Origin: Neobacillus novalis NBRC 102450
Lineage (GTDB): Bacteria > Bacillota > Bacilli > Bacillales > Cytobacillaceae
Length of the DNA stretch: 64,000 nucleotides
Direction of reading: 5' to 3'
NCBI RefSeq assembly: GCF_001591805.1
Contig: NZ_BCVP01000002.1
Location: 26,501 to 90,500, forward strand
Shown: piece after piece, positions 17,607-27,426 of the stretch
Position numbering within the stretch: the first letter of the stretch is position 1
Layout: the number at the start of each line of letters is the position of its first letter
Notes under the pieces: generated by a model
Seen by the model: only the letters and a program-made list of their open reading frames with translations
Told to the model about the DNA's origin: nothing
The model's database searches: none
Made by a program: the position numbers and the translations under genes

Positions 17607-20402
17607 TTACTTCTTTCTTTTCTTTGCTTCAAGCAAACGTTTCATTCGTTCTTCCTTTTCTTCAGTGGACACAACGGGTACGTTGTTCTGCTTCTTCGCT
17701 GATGTTTGCAGTTCCGGTTTCTGCGGCTTTTCCTTCGTTATTTCTTGCTTAGATTCTGTAAATTCTCGTTTGCTTTCTACCCCCGCCTTCACTTTTGCTT
17801 TAGCCCTTGAAAGCTGCATTAGTACTTCTGTGCCTCCCTGTTCACCTTTTTTCGAGGTTTTCTTCTGCAGGTGCAGCAAGGATAGAAATGGCTGGAAGCC
17901 TAGTCTCCTGATTAGAATCTCGAACACTAGAAGTAGGAAGGCAGCTAGTAAGAGCTGTTCACTAATTGGATCTTTGCGTTTTGGCTTTTGTTGTAACGGT
18001 CGAAACGCTTCTTTTGCCGTCTGCAGTTCTTTTCCGCCAGTAAGTGCGGCCAGTTCTTTTAATAACTCACTATTGGTCGCTTTTAACAAATATTCATCCG
18101 AATAGGGAACCGAAAAGCCAGTTTGAAACAATTTATCCTGCCCCTCCTCGGTCGTTTGTTTCACCCGTAAAAAATACATACCGGGCTTATTAGGAAAACT
18201 CACTTCAAATTCACCTGGAGCTGTCGGCTTAGAATTGGTGTCGATGACCGTACCATTTTGTGAAACCACCGATACATCAAGTGGAAGAAATTGCCCATCC
18301 GCTGCCTTTAATTGGACCACCGTATTGCCATTTTCTTTTTCGATTGTAAAACGGAACGGCTCGCTGTCATATTGCGGCAGCGACTTGACCACCAGCGTAT
18401 TCAAAAATTGCGGCCAGTTAGCCCATTTAGCCCAGTCACCAGACCATTTTCCCGTCATATCAGACGTAAACGCTAAGGTCGTTCCTAAGCCATAATGCCA
18501 CTCGGCAAGAACCGGATCCTTTTTTTCACTTATTAGCGGCACCTGCGCCATATTTTTCGCTGTTACCGCAATATAGGCATTCATTTTTGGAATTCCCTGT
18601 TCAAAAATGGCTCTCCAATCTGGATAGGGCTGCACAACAGGATAAAAAGGATGGTCTTCAATATACGTTCTTGTGGTCATAACCGTTTCCCTTGAAAGAA
18701 TGCTCGGAATAACGGATGCATCGGTTACATCGTAAAATCGTCCACTCCCCTGACCGGCAAGATCTTCTAACAGGTTTCGATCGGCATCCGATCCTAAAGC
18801 AACCGTTGACAACGTGATATTATTTTTTTTACCCTCTGAAATAAGCGTTTGATAATCACCGCCAGTGGCTGACTGTCCGTCCGTTAACAAAATAATGTGT
18901 TTTCTTTGCAGCTTCAAATCCTTTAACTCTTGATAAGCCTTTTCAAGTGAGGGGTAAATGTTCGTCCCGCCACCTACTGAAACAGAGCGGATTTTTTCTA
19001 TTACCTTTTTCTTGTTTTCAAGCGGTGCGGTTTCAACAATCACCCATGGGCGGTCGTCAAAGGCAATAAAACCAAGCGTATCTTTTTCGCGCAATAATTC
19101 TACCGATCGTGCGGCCGCTTCCTTTGCTAATGTCAATTTATTGCCGCTCATACTTCCGGATCGGTCAATGACAATCACCAATCCAAGTGAGGGCATCTCT
19201 TTTTTTCCTTTAATGTCCATGTCAACTGGTAATAGTTTTTCAATCGGTGTTTTAAAATAACCGCCGAGGCCAAAGCTGTCCTCTCCGCCGAGCATCACAA
19301 AGCCGGTGCCAAATTCTTTGACTGCTTTTTCAATCAAATTCATTTGCTGTTCGCTGACCTTCGTTCCCGGAACATTATTAAAAATAATCGATTGGTATTG
19401 CAAAAATCCCGCTAAGGTAGTAGGAAGCTTCTCGGGAATAAGCTTATCGGTGATTAACCCTGAGGCTTGTAAAATTTGTGCTAATGGGTCGTCTTGATTT
19501 CCTTGAACGACGAGTACCCTTGGTGTTCCTTTGACATTTGTGACCGCATAAAGGGTATTATTTTCGCTAAAGGTATCCTTTTCTGCGGCAATCTCAGCCT
19601 TATAAATCGACATTCCTGGCACGAAGGCATTATCTGAAAAGGAAAACTCATTTTGCCCCTCTTTTACGGTAATCTTCTCATGGAGAATATCTTTGTTGTT
19701 TAAGGAGATTCTTATATCAGCTGTCTTTTCGACGTTACTTGCAATCGAAACCACTAAATTTGCCTTTTCTCCCTCATAGAGAGTGGGAGGAACATCCAGC
19801 CTCGTGATGGCCATATCCTCACGAAACTTTTGCTTGAATCGGACATAATCTAACTCAAGCTTCTGATTTTTTAACAGTTTGGCAGCCTCTTTACTAGTAC
19901 CGGCCGTTTCATTTCCATCAGATAAGAGGACAATCCGGCCGCTTTGCCCCGGTTTCAGCAGCGAAGCAGCAAAGCCAATTCCCTCTTCGAGATTTGTTTC
20001 GCCATTGTTCACTTTCCCATTAAATTGATCTAACACTGTTTTTTTGTTTGATAGTGATTGTTCGACAAGCGCACCATCAGCAAACGACGCTATCGCAAAT
20101 GATTGATTCGCTTTCTTTGATTGGCTGCTTTCGTCAAGCCACTCGATTATCCCAGTTTCTGCATCTTCAAAACTTGCAGAGCGATCGACAAGAAAAATAA
20201 TCATTTCCTCTTTGATGGGCAGCAAAATTTGCGGAATCGTCAGCGCAAAAATAATCAAGAAAAATAGAACCGCTCTTAGACAGCCAATCACCACTTTATC
20301 CGGACTATTTGAAGCGTTTATATGTTTAAAGTATCGATAAATCAGGAAAGAAGCCGGTATTATTAATATAAGAAAGATGGGATATTTAAGCTCTATAGCC
20401 AT
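17607..20402 (-). CDS. Large membrane protein with two vWA domains and a GATase-like segment
   Basis: 931 aa from ATG 20402 (MAIELKYPIFL), chosen because GGGAGGT lies 9 bases upstream; a longer frame to 20465 adds 21 unlikely residues. Two membrane helices (about 8-24 and 42-62) are followed by a first vWA-like domain (FLVDRSASFED, about 70-80; LLSDGNE, about 159-165). A class-I glutamine-amidotransferase-like fold without an obvious catalytic Cys comes next (about 295-395). A second vWA has a complete-looking MIDAS, DRSGSMS (413-419), with LLTDGQS. A helix near 817-835 precedes a basic, Lys/Glu-rich tail of about 93 residues. Last gene of the cluster, overlapping the preceding gene by 10 bp. 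The function is unknown; the large middle part is probably extracellular. Confidence 0.85.
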   Translation of the reverse strand: MAIELKYPIFLILIIPASFLIYRYFKHINASNSPDKVVIGCLRAVLFFLIIFALTIPQILLPIKEEMIIFLVDRSASFEDAETGIIEWLDESSQSKKANQSFAIASFADGALVEQSLSNKKTVLDQFNGKVNNGETNLEEGIGFAASLLKPGQSGRIVLLSDGNETAGTSKEAAKLLKNQKLELDYVRFKQKFREDMAITRLDVPPTLYEGEKANLVVSIASNVEKTADIRISLNNKDILHEKITVKEGQNEFSFSDNAFVPGMSIYKAEIAAEKDTFSENNTLYAVTNVKGTPRVLVVQGNQDDPLAQILQASGLITDKLIPEKLPTTLAGFLQYQSIIFNNVPGTKVSEQQMNLIEKAVKEFGTGFVMLGGEDSFGLGGYFKTPIEKLLPVDMDIKGKKEMPSLGLVIVIDRSGSMSGNKLTLAKEAAARSVELLREKDTLGFIAFDDRPWVIVETAPLENKKKVIEKIRSVSVGGGTNIYPSLEKAYQELKDLKLQRKHIILLTDGQSATGGDYQTLISEGKKNNITLSTVALGSDADRNLLEDLAGQGSGRFYDVTDASVIPSILSRETVMTTRTYIEDHPFYPVVQPYPDWRAIFEQGIPKMNAYIAVTAKNMAQVPLISEKKDPVLAEWHYGLGTTLAFTSDMTGKWSGDWAKWANWPQFLNTLVVKSLPQYDSEPFRFTIEKENGNTVVQLKAADGQFLPLDVSVVSQNGTVIDTNSKPTAPGEFEVSFPNKPGMYFLRVKQTTEEGQDKLFQTGFSVPYSDEYLLKATNSELLKELAALTGGKELQTAKEAFRPLQQKPKRKDPISEQLLLAAFLLLVFEILIRRLGFQPFLSLLHLQKKTSKKGEQGGTEVLMQLSRAKAKVKAGVESKREFTESKQEITKEKPQKPELQTSAKKQNNVPVVSTEEKEERMKRLLEAKKRKK

Positions 20403-22168
20403 TTTCGATAAACCTCCCATTCCACCATAAGCAGCACTAGCACGATGAGCGTCAGCCAAAACCATATTGATCCATTTGGCTTCAATGCCAGTTCAGTATC
20501 ATTTGCGGTTAAATGATTCAATTTAAACGACGGGGCTGTCTCCGGTTTTTTTTCGCGATCATCAAGCAGAGCTGAGAAATAATACACCTGCTCATCAGCT
20601 ACAGCTTGGTAGATTCCCGGTTTATAGGGAGCTTTAAAATTCTCCGTATTTAACTGGAGTGAAGATAAGCTTTTTCCAGCTGAATTATAGATTTCCAAAA
20701 CGGACTTTTTACTATCAAGCTGAATCCACTTTTCCTCACCAGGCTGAAAATAGCCAAGAAAGCCAGTTTGCTTTGACAGCCACTGATAGCTATTAAAGAG
20801 AAAAATCGGAAAACCCGGGTGCAGTGGCCAATCGGTATTCTCAAGCGAAAAATTCATCAGGATAACCGGCTGTCCATTGATTGTTCCTGTTTGAATCAGC
20901 GGGTGTTCGCCGCTGGTTACAATGTTTTCCCAATTTCCCTTTATCGGGTTTGACGCGTATTTTATGTAAGTTTTGCCGATATCAACATATTCGGTGAGCG
21001 GCGAGTCCTTGCTCATGATTGGTTCCTTTAATTCAATAAGTTCATCCTGATTTTTGGATTTGTTAATGTAAATAACCGGCATTTTCGGCAATTCACTAAA
21101 CTGCAGCCCTTCTGCAAGAATGATTCCACTTTCCGTTGATCCTAGAGAGTTTTTTGCATCAAGCTGGACTGTTTTGATGCCCAAGGTTTCCAGCCCCTTA
21201 ATAAAAAAGGGATTCACGTCACCAAGTGCATCGATGGTTGGATTCAAGTCTGAGTAAACAGCTGTTAATTCATTATCGGCCGCGTAATGGTCCCCGGCTT
21301 TTATCGACGCTTGATAAAAGCGGTGCTCCGGCAAATCGGGAATATTTATCACCACTTGTTGACCGGCTGGAATCGTTACTTCTTGTTGGAAAACAACCGA
21401 ATCCTCACTGGTAATCACAAAGGGAAATGTTTTCGATTTCTTCCCTTGGTTTTCCAAAACGGCCAGTCCGGAAATTCGCTTTTCTTTAGCCGCAACCCCA
21501 AAGGAAAGGATGGCGACGTTATCTTGTATGCCGGCAGCATTGTGAATCTCATAGGGGATATTAGAAAGGTCTGATTTCAGGTCTGCCTTTTTTACAGAAT
21601 CAGAAAACAAATGAATCACCGTATCTTTATTATGTACTAGTGATTCTGCAAGCTTTACGGCCTTTTCGATATTTTCATGTTCGTATGTAACAGTAAGCCC
21701 CGCAATCTCCCGTTGAATCACGGCTGTATCGGTTTCCCGGCTCAATAGGATTTTCGGCTTTGCACCGGCATTAATCACGGTTACTTCCTGACCAGTTAAG
21801 CGCTCGGTCATTTGCTTCATCTGTTGTTTAGATTGTTCAATGAGCGGCTTGTCCGCCTTTATCGCTGACATCGTTGCCGATGTATCTACAATCCAAATGA
21901 TTTGTTCGCCCTTTATCCCCTCCGAGAACCATATCGGTTTTGCCAACGCCAACATTAATAATGTAAGAGCAGCGATTTGCAGCCAAAACAAGAGATTTTG
22001 CTGTAACTTTTGAATCCAGGGCGAGGCATTCCACTCATTCATAGCCTGCTGCCAAAGGAGATTAGCTGGGTTGATGACCGCGGTGTATTGTTTACGGAAA
22101 AAGTATAATAACACAACCAAGGCGATAAAAATGACAAGTATAAAAAATAATCCGTTCGCAAAGTACAT
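20393..22168 (-). CDS. BatA-like vWA membrane protein
   Basis: About 591 aa. Membrane helices at about 5-24 and 58-77 flank a hydrophilic stretch, the BatA N-terminal arrangement. Next is a vWA-like domain starting IIWIVDTSATMS (MIDAS-type DTSAT). A long beta-rich region follows, and a single C-terminal helix (WFWLTLIVLVLLMVEWEVY) ends the protein, so the bulk should lie on one membrane face. Several ATG codons overlap the GAGGTG site; ATG 22168 has the best spacing. It begins 15 bp after the DUF58 gene. BatA-type proteins commonly accompany MoxR and DUF58 proteins. The function here is not known. Confidence 0.82.
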   Translation of the reverse strand: MYFANGLFFILVIFIALVVLLYFFRKQYTAVINPANLLWQQAMNEWNASPWIQKLQQNLLFWLQIAALTLLMLALAKPIWFSEGIKGEQIIWIVDTSATMSAIKADKPLIEQSKQQMKQMTERLTGQEVTVINAGAKPKILLSRETDTAVIQREIAGLTVTYEHENIEKAVKLAESLVHNKDTVIHLFSDSVKKADLKSDLSNIPYEIHNAAGIQDNVAILSFGVAAKEKRISGLAVLENQGKKSKTFPFVITSEDSVVFQQEVTIPAGQQVVINIPDLPEHRFYQASIKAGDHYAADNELTAVYSDLNPTIDALGDVNPFFIKGLETLGIKTVQLDAKNSLGSTESGIILAEGLQFSELPKMPVIYINKSKNQDELIELKEPIMSKDSPLTEYVDIGKTYIKYASNPIKGNWENIVTSGEHPLIQTGTINGQPVILMNFSLENTDWPLHPGFPIFLFNSYQWLSKQTGFLGYFQPGEEKWIQLDSKKSVLEIYNSAGKSLSSLQLNTENFKAPYKPGIYQAVADEQVYYFSALLDDREKKPETAPSFKLNHLTANDTELALKPNGSIWFWLTLIVLVLLMVEWEVYRKWL

Positions 22169-22183
22169 CATCATCACCTCTGG

Positions 22184-23053
22184 TTAATAAAGGATTCTTT
22201 TCGCAGAACACTCATGAAATAAAAAATCATTTAGGTCAGCATCATCTGCCGTTAATAAATAACTGAACCCAAATCGGCGGCATAACGCTTCAAGCCTGCG
22301 ATTATGCTCTGTTACTTGCTTTCGATAGTTTACGAGAATCGAATCACTCATCGTGACATTCACACTTTCATTTGACTCACTATCAATTAATTTGACATCC
22401 CCCGAATAACTCGGGTCGAGTTCCTCCCTGCTCAATAGTTGGATTAGTTTCACCTCTTGTTTGGCGGCAGCAATAAATCGAAAAAGCGCTTCAAATGATG
22501 CAAGCGGCTCAAGACCGTCCGTGATAAGAATCGCCAGCTGATTATTTTTCATGCTGTTTTTATGAAAGTTGTCCGTAAATGCCCCGGCATCCTCTTGTTC
22601 TGATAACTGGAGGATTTCAAAAAATACATTTTTCCCATATACAGACCCTTTTCTGTTTACCTTTGCATACACCCCCGACGAAACCGGAATGAACGACAAG
22701 CGATCTTCACCACTCAGAGCAATATAACTAAAGGCGGCAGCGAGCTCCTTTGCTCTTTTCCATTTTGAAGCAATCGCCTGCATCGAACTCGAAGCGTCCA
22801 AAAAAACGGTAACTGCTAATTCTTGTTCATCTAAAAACCTTTTAATATAATGCTTTTGCGTCCGGCCGTAAATATTCCAGTCTATCTGGCGGACATCATC
22901 GCCGGGCTGATAAAGACGAAAATCTGAAAATTCCAGGGAAGCACCAAATTTATTCGCCGTCCTCCCCCCTTTATGAGCGCCGCGCCTCCGGGTTTTCGCC
23001 ATCAATCTCCGTTTTTGCAGTCGTGAAAGCATGGAATGCATTTGGGCTGTCAT
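22184..23053 (-). CDS. DUF58 domain protein (vWA-like)
   Basis: 289 aa, soluble. The family signature DDVRQIDWNIYGR (about 52-64) leads into a degenerate vWA fold with a MIDAS motif, FLDASSSM (Asp86). The N-terminus is strongly basic (RLQKRRLMAKTRRRGAHKGGR). DUF58 proteins almost always neighbour MoxR ATPases and are thought to bridge the ATPase to a client. The ATG overlaps the moxR stop by 4 bases (ATGA), so the two are translationally coupled. The conserved DDxRxIDW..T/R..KH..K.F pattern is complete. Confidence 0.9.
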   Translation of the reverse strand: MTAQMHSMLSRLQKRRLMAKTRRRGAHKGGRTANKFGASLEFSDFRLYQPGDDVRQIDWNIYGRTQKHYIKRFLDEQELAVTVFLDASSSMQAIASKWKRAKELAAAFSYIALSGEDRLSFIPVSSGVYAKVNRKGSVYGKNVFFEILQLSEQEDAGAFTDNFHKNSMKNNQLAILITDGLEPLASFEALFRFIAAAKQEVKLIQLLSREELDPSYSGDVKLIDSESNESVNVTMSDSILVNYRKQVTEHNRRLEALCRRFGFSYLLTADDADLNDFLFHECSAKRILY

Positions 23054-24057
23054 CGCTGACTAACATCCTTTCCAGCCTGCTCCAATACATCAGCAATCAA
23101 GTCATCCGGAGTCACACCGTTTGCCTCACCTTCAAAATTCAATAAAAGACGGTGCCTTAAGACTGGGATGGCCGTCCTCTTTAAATCGCCGATTGAAATA
23201 TGGTATCTGCCGGCAAATAGTGCTCTCGTTTTTGCCATTTGGATAAGACTTTGTAATCCCCGGGGGCCGCTCCCAAATTGAACATATTGTTTTATCCTTT
23301 CCGGTGCATCCGCTGAAGCCGGGTGGGTAGCATCAATCATCGATACGGCTGCATTTAGTAAATCATCAGAGACTAAAATTTCCTTCGAGAGCTGCTGCAA
23401 GGCTAAAACGTCTGATGAGCCTAAAATTTTATTTAATTGAGGAACCTTGATACCTGTCGTTCTTAAGGCAATCTCTTTTAGTTCTGCTTTGGTCGGATAG
23501 TCGACATGAACTTTACAAATAAACCGGTCCATTTGTGCCTCTGGGAGCGGATAGGTGCCTTCCATATCTATCGGGTTCTGTGTTGCCAGCACAAAGAAGG
23601 GCATGGAAAGCTGTTTTGTGCTGCCCATAACGGTTACCGTTTGCTCGGCCATTGCCTCTAATAGAGAGCTTTGTGTCTTTGGAGTGGCCCGGTTTATTTC
23701 ATCAGCTAAAATGATATGGCCAAACAATGGCCCTTCATGAAAGGCAAACTCCTGCCTGCCGTCTGTTCCGGGCTGCAGAATTATCGTCCCGGTAATATCG
23801 GATGGCATTAAATCAGGGGTGAATTGGATTCGATTAAACGATAAATCCAGGCATGACGCAATCGACCGGACAAGCATTGTTTTTCCAAGCCCCGGCAGCC
23901 CCTCCAATAACGTATGTCCTCCAGAGAAAATGCTCCACAGTACCTGGTCAATCACTTCCTCTTGACCGACGATAAAATTCATCAGCTCTTGTTTTACCGA
24001 CTTAAGCTGTTCGGCTGCCGTGATAAATTGAGTTTCTTTCTCTTTTAATTGAGTCAT
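23050..24057 (-). CDS. MoxR-family AAA+ ATPase
   Basis: About 335 aa from ATG 24057, chosen because AAGGAG lies 8 bases before it; an in-frame GTG at 24066 abuts the site. Walker A is GLPGLGKT (about 53-60), Walker B is IILADEINR (about 115-123) and sensor 1 is FVLATQNPIDMEGTYPLPEAQMDRF. The C-terminal lid domain includes ASADAPERIKQYVQFGSGPRGLQSLI, a MoxR hallmark. MoxR ATPases act as chaperones in assembly or metal loading of vWA-containing complexes. Here it is followed by the DUF58 and two vWA genes. It resembles B. subtilis YeaC in family but not in context. Confidence 0.93.
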   Translation of the reverse strand: MTQLKEKETQFITAAEQLKSVKQELMNFIVGQEEVIDQVLWSIFSGGHTLLEGLPGLGKTMLVRSIASCLDLSFNRIQFTPDLMPSDITGTIILQPGTDGRQEFAFHEGPLFGHIILADEINRATPKTQSSLLEAMAEQTVTVMGSTKQLSMPFFVLATQNPIDMEGTYPLPEAQMDRFICKVHVDYPTKAELKEIALRTTGIKVPQLNKILGSSDVLALQQLSKEILVSDDLLNAAVSMIDATHPASADAPERIKQYVQFGSGPRGLQSLIQMAKTRALFAGRYHISIGDLKRTAIPVLRHRLLLNFEGEANGVTPDDLIADVLEQAGKDVSQR

Positions 24058-24062
24058 TTGAG

Positions 24063-25634
24063 TCACTCCTTATTGGGATCAAGCAATAAAAAATAGTTTT
24101 TGACGATTTCTTCTAAATCAGCAGGGAGTTTTACCCGATCGGTACTTTTTCGATAGGCATCTGCATAATTCCCATATACTTCCTGATAGGACCGAAGCTG
24201 TCCTTTTAATATTGGTCCATTGCCTGCAAACTGTTCTGTCGGGCTGCCCTTTCCAATCATTCCGGAATCGGTTTCAAGATTGTTTTTACCGGCTGTTTTC
24301 TCTGGAATTGTTAGTAGTTGCCGAGAACCCGGTCCCAACCCGGCACCACTGCCACCGCCATTGCCGGTACCAGCTCCCGCTCCATTTCCTGAGCCTTGGC
24401 CAGTACCTGACCCATTTCCGTTTCCAGAGCCATTTCCATTCCCTTGTGAACCATTTCCTGGTGATCCATTTCCTGAGGGCTGATGTCCCTTGCCGCTTCC
24501 ATTTGAAGCACTTAAGGGATTGTCATTTTTGTTGTTTTGGCCGTTTGACTTTCCTCCCTCAGGCTGACTGGATGGACTAACGGCGAGTTGTTCGGACTGA
24601 ATTCCGTTAGCTAGCATTTCGCTTTTCAGACTATTAGCCGCCTCACCAAGTGCAGCTTTTGCTTCAGCAAGTTCCGTCAGTTTATTTTCTGAGTTTAGTG
24701 CTTCGGAAATCTTCTTCGTGAGATCTGCTAATTCTTGTTCCGAAAGCTGTTTATCTGAACCACTCATCCTGCTGAGTGCCCTCTTTTGACTTTCAGTTAA
24801 TGAATCATATTTTTTATTTAACTGCTCCAGTTCTTTTTGGATGTTTTTACTATCCTTCGCTTCCAGGGCTGCAGCCAATTTATTTAAATCAGCCTTTTTT
24901 AATTCCTGCTGCCATGCTTGGAAGTTTTCTTGTTTTTCCTGTTCCTTCAAGGCCTTTAGTTCCAGCTCTTTTTTTTGTTTAGCTAACGCTGCTAATGCTT
25001 CTTTAGGGTTGGAGGTTTTTGTCATTAGTTCCTGTGCTTTTTCCAGCGCTTTTTTCGCTTCCATGTTTTGTTCCTTTTTTGCCTTTTCTTCCAGCTTCTT
25101 TTCGACCTTCTTCATGATCGCCATTTCCGTTTCTTTTTTTGCCGCTAATTGCAGATTTTGATTGGGCAAAAAATTGAGGAGTGCAGAAATGCAGACAAAA
25201 ACCGCTGCTATCAATAGCCACTTTGGTAAAAAATAGCCTTTTTTCCGTGCCAAAACACGGTGCTGTTCCTTTTTCATCAAGGTAAGTGCATCAGCAAGCT
25301 GCAATTTCTGGAGCATTCCCTCTTCATCTAAAAACGAGAGGGCTGTTATGACGCGGTCTTCAGGAATATAAGCGTTAAATAGCTGTGCCGCTTCCCTCCA
25401 CCCCGGCCGATTCTGCCAAATTCGAAAAACAAATATCGGTAGAAGGAGGAAGCTGCCACTCCAAAGCATTTCATGGTAGAAAGGAATGACCATAACCCGA
25501 GCTGCCAATAGGAGAAGCGCTGAGAAGATAGAGGCAGCTAGAATCCAATAGTGGAATTCCACCATCGTCCTTTTGATTAGAAGCTGCCTGCGAACAGGCT
25601 TCAGCAACTGATAAAACTGGCTTTTATCCTCCAT
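24063..25634 (-). CDS. Membrane protein with coiled coil and Gly/Asn-rich linker
   Basis: 523 aa, unrecognised by name; the layout is reminiscent of DUF4175-type proteins found beside MoxR operons. Two helices lie near the N-terminus (about 27-47 and 54-70) and a third near 132-150. A long Lys/Glu/Ala/Leu-rich coiled-coil region (about 160-345) follows, including a run resembling a helical lever. A Gly/Asn/Ser low-complexity tract (about 355-430) comes next, and then a C-terminal domain (about 440-523) ending LPADLEEIVKNYFLLLDPNKE. It starts 11 bp after the permease gene and stops 5 bp before moxR. Probably a scaffold or tether; no catalytic motif is visible. Confidence 0.8.
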   Translation of the reverse strand: MEDKSQFYQLLKPVRRQLLIKRTMVEFHYWILAASIFSALLLLAARVMVIPFYHEMLWSGSFLLLPIFVFRIWQNRPGWREAAQLFNAYIPEDRVITALSFLDEEGMLQKLQLADALTLMKKEQHRVLARKKGYFLPKWLLIAAVFVCISALLNFLPNQNLQLAAKKETEMAIMKKVEKKLEEKAKKEQNMEAKKALEKAQELMTKTSNPKEALAALAKQKKELELKALKEQEKQENFQAWQQELKKADLNKLAAALEAKDSKNIQKELEQLNKKYDSLTESQKRALSRMSGSDKQLSEQELADLTKKISEALNSENKLTELAEAKAALGEAANSLKSEMLANGIQSEQLAVSPSSQPEGGKSNGQNNKNDNPLSASNGSGKGHQPSGNGSPGNGSQGNGNGSGNGNGSGTGQGSGNGAGAGTGNGGGSGAGLGPGSRQLLTIPEKTAGKNNLETDSGMIGKGSPTEQFAGNGPILKGQLRSYQEVYGNYADAYRKSTDRVKLPADLEEIVKNYFLLLDPNKE

Positions 25635-25645
25635 TTAACCCATCC

Positions 25646-26494
25646 CTATCCTTTCGACTTTACTTTCATATTTGGACGCAGCTTCCGGATACTGATCATT
25701 ATCATAATGAGAAAAATAATCGTATAGGAAATCAAATAGGCTGCCGATAATGGAAAATCGATTCCTCCCCCAGATTGACTGGATAATTCCCTGAATGCAT
25801 TCGGTTCAAGAAAACCGAGGAGAATTATCATTGGGTTAAGCATCGCAAAGAAATAGGGAACGGGATTATTCGCGGCCATCCCCATTTGACTGACCGACAT
25901 TGATATCGCATATAGAAAGGCTGAACCCGCTGTTAGGAAAAGGGTTACCCCGTACGTACTAATCATCGCAATGATGGTTCTTCGGATAAGTGTCGAGAAG
26001 AAGATGCCAATACTTCCAAATGCAAGAATCGTAAAGATGTAATATCCTAGAATGGTGACTACCTGTCCGGGAGAAATTCCTCCAAACAGGAAGACAATAC
26101 TGTAAATAGGCATACTCGCCACTATCATCAGTAATAAAAACGAAACAGACGAAATCAATTTGCCTAAAATAATGCTCGTCGAGCTCTGATTCGTTGTTAA
26201 TAAAATATTTAATGTTTGCTTTTCCCGTTCACCACTAATGACTCCTGCCGTTAACCCCGGGGTAATAAACAGAATTAACCCCATTTGAATAAACGACAGC
26301 ATCATAAACATACTTCTGCTTTGATCTGGTCGAAACAGCCCCATCGGTGAGTTTTTGGTTTCTAAATAAATAAAGCCAATAATCAAGATGGAAAGGGCCA
26401 GTAAATAAAAAGCTAGACCGAGAAAGCCTTTAAATGAGCGGAACCTTAACTTAAATTCCTTATTTAAAACGGGATTAAGAAGAAGATTTCTCAT
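25646..26494 (-). CDS. ABC-2 type transporter permease
   Basis: 282-aa membrane protein with about six helices. The cytoplasmic amphipathic segment GVISGEREKQTLNILLTTNQ (about residues 85-104) is the ABC-2 permease signature. It belongs with the ATPase encoded just upstream, whose stop it overlaps by 4 bases. The family includes drug, polysaccharide and Na+ exporters as well as GldF-like permeases of gliding machinery. With a large ectodomain protein in the same operon, the GldF/GldG-like type is a reasonable comparison, but the substrate is unknown. Confidence 0.88.
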   Translation of the reverse strand: MRNLLLNPVLNKEFKLRFRSFKGFLGLAFYLLALSILIIGFIYLETKNSPMGLFRPDQSRSMFMMLSFIQMGLILFITPGLTAGVISGEREKQTLNILLTTNQSSTSIILGKLISSVSFLLLMIVASMPIYSIVFLFGGISPGQVVTILGYYIFTILAFGSIGIFFSTLIRRTIIAMISTYGVTLFLTAGSAFLYAISMSVSQMGMAANNPVPYFFAMLNPMIILLGFLEPNAFRELSSQSGGGIDFPLSAAYLISYTIIFLIMIMISIRKLRPNMKVKSKG

Positions 26495-27426
26495 GAAAGT
26501 TCCACCCCTTTCGTTATTTCCATAAAGACATCTTCGAGATTTGTTTCAATTTCCGAAAAGCTGACAATCGGGATATCATGCAAAAGAGCATTTTTTAACA
26601 ATTGTATTTGTTCTTCCACACTGCCATTAAACATAAATTGAAGCGATTCCCCATCATCCCGTTTCGCCAATTGGCTTACAAGCGGCTGGTCCTCGAAAAA
26701 ATTTACCGCTAGTTCCAATTCTCGGTACAGCTTGGCAATGATTAGCTTTTCTCCCCGAAGACGCTGCTGGATTTCATTAACTGACCCTTCCGCTACTAAT
26801 CGCCCTTGATCAATAATTCCGATGGTATCACACATTTCCGCAAGTTCAGGAAGAATATGTGAAGAGATTAAAATCGTTTTCCCCATATTCTTTAATTCTT
26901 TTAAGATTTCTCTCATTTCCACCCGTGCTCTCGGGTCAAGACCGGAAGCAGGCTCATCGAGAATCAGTACCTCCGGGTCATGGATCAAGGACCTTGCAAG
27001 GCAGAGCCGCTGCTTCATCCCCCTTGACAGCACATCGACATATGAATCTTGTTTTTGCGTTAAATTTACTAATTCAAGAAGCTGTGGAATCAATTTGCTT
27101 CGCTCACTCTGGCTGATCCCATAGCTTGCTCCATAGAAATCCAAATATTCGACAGTCTTTAACTGGTCATAGACACCAAAGAAATCGGGCATATAGCCTA
27201 TTTGGCTGCGGACAGCTTTTGGTTCCTTAGAAATATTATGGCCATTAATATACGCCGTTCCCGAAGTAGGAGATAACAATGTCGCTAAAATCGAAAAGGT
27301 AGTAGATTTGCCGGCACCATTTTGTCCAACAAAGCCAAAAACAGTACCCTTTTCTATTGTTAGATTTAATGAATCAAGGGCGGTAAATTTTCCGTATTTT
27401 TTGGTTAAATCGATGATTTCAATCAT
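26491..27426 (-). CDS. ABC transporter ATP-binding protein
   Basis: 311-aa nucleotide-binding subunit. Walker A is GQNGAGKST (34-42), the ABC signature is VLSRGMKQRLCLARSL and Walker B is VLILDEPASGLDPRAR. The H-loop reads TILISSHILPE. A C-terminal extension of about 90 residues (from KLIIAKLYREL) is typical of ABC-2 exporters. The signature has SRGMKQ rather than the commoner SGGMKQ; this variation is also seen in other ABC-2 ATPases. It overlaps the upstream ectodomain gene by 4 bases and the permease by 4 bases, so all three are coupled. Confidence 0.93.
   Translation of the reverse strand: MIEIIDLTKKYGKFTALDSLNLTIEKGTVFGFVGQNGAGKSTTFSILATLLSPTSGTAYINGHNISKEPKAVRSQIGYMPDFFGVYDQLKTVEYLDFYGASYGISQSERSKLIPQLLELVNLTQKQDSYVDVLSRGMKQRLCLARSLIHDPEVLILDEPASGLDPRARVEMREILKELKNMGKTILISSHILPELAEMCDTIGIIDQGRLVAEGSVNEIQQRLRGEKLIIAKLYRELELAVNFFEDQPLVSQLAKRDDGESLQFMFNGSVEEQIQLLKNALLHDIPIVSFSEIETNLEDVFMEITKGVELS

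Noticed and set aside
24220..24483. Proline-rich plus-strand frame
   Set aside because: It is the antisense of the Gly/Asn-rich tract; GGN codons read in reverse give Pro. No start signals.
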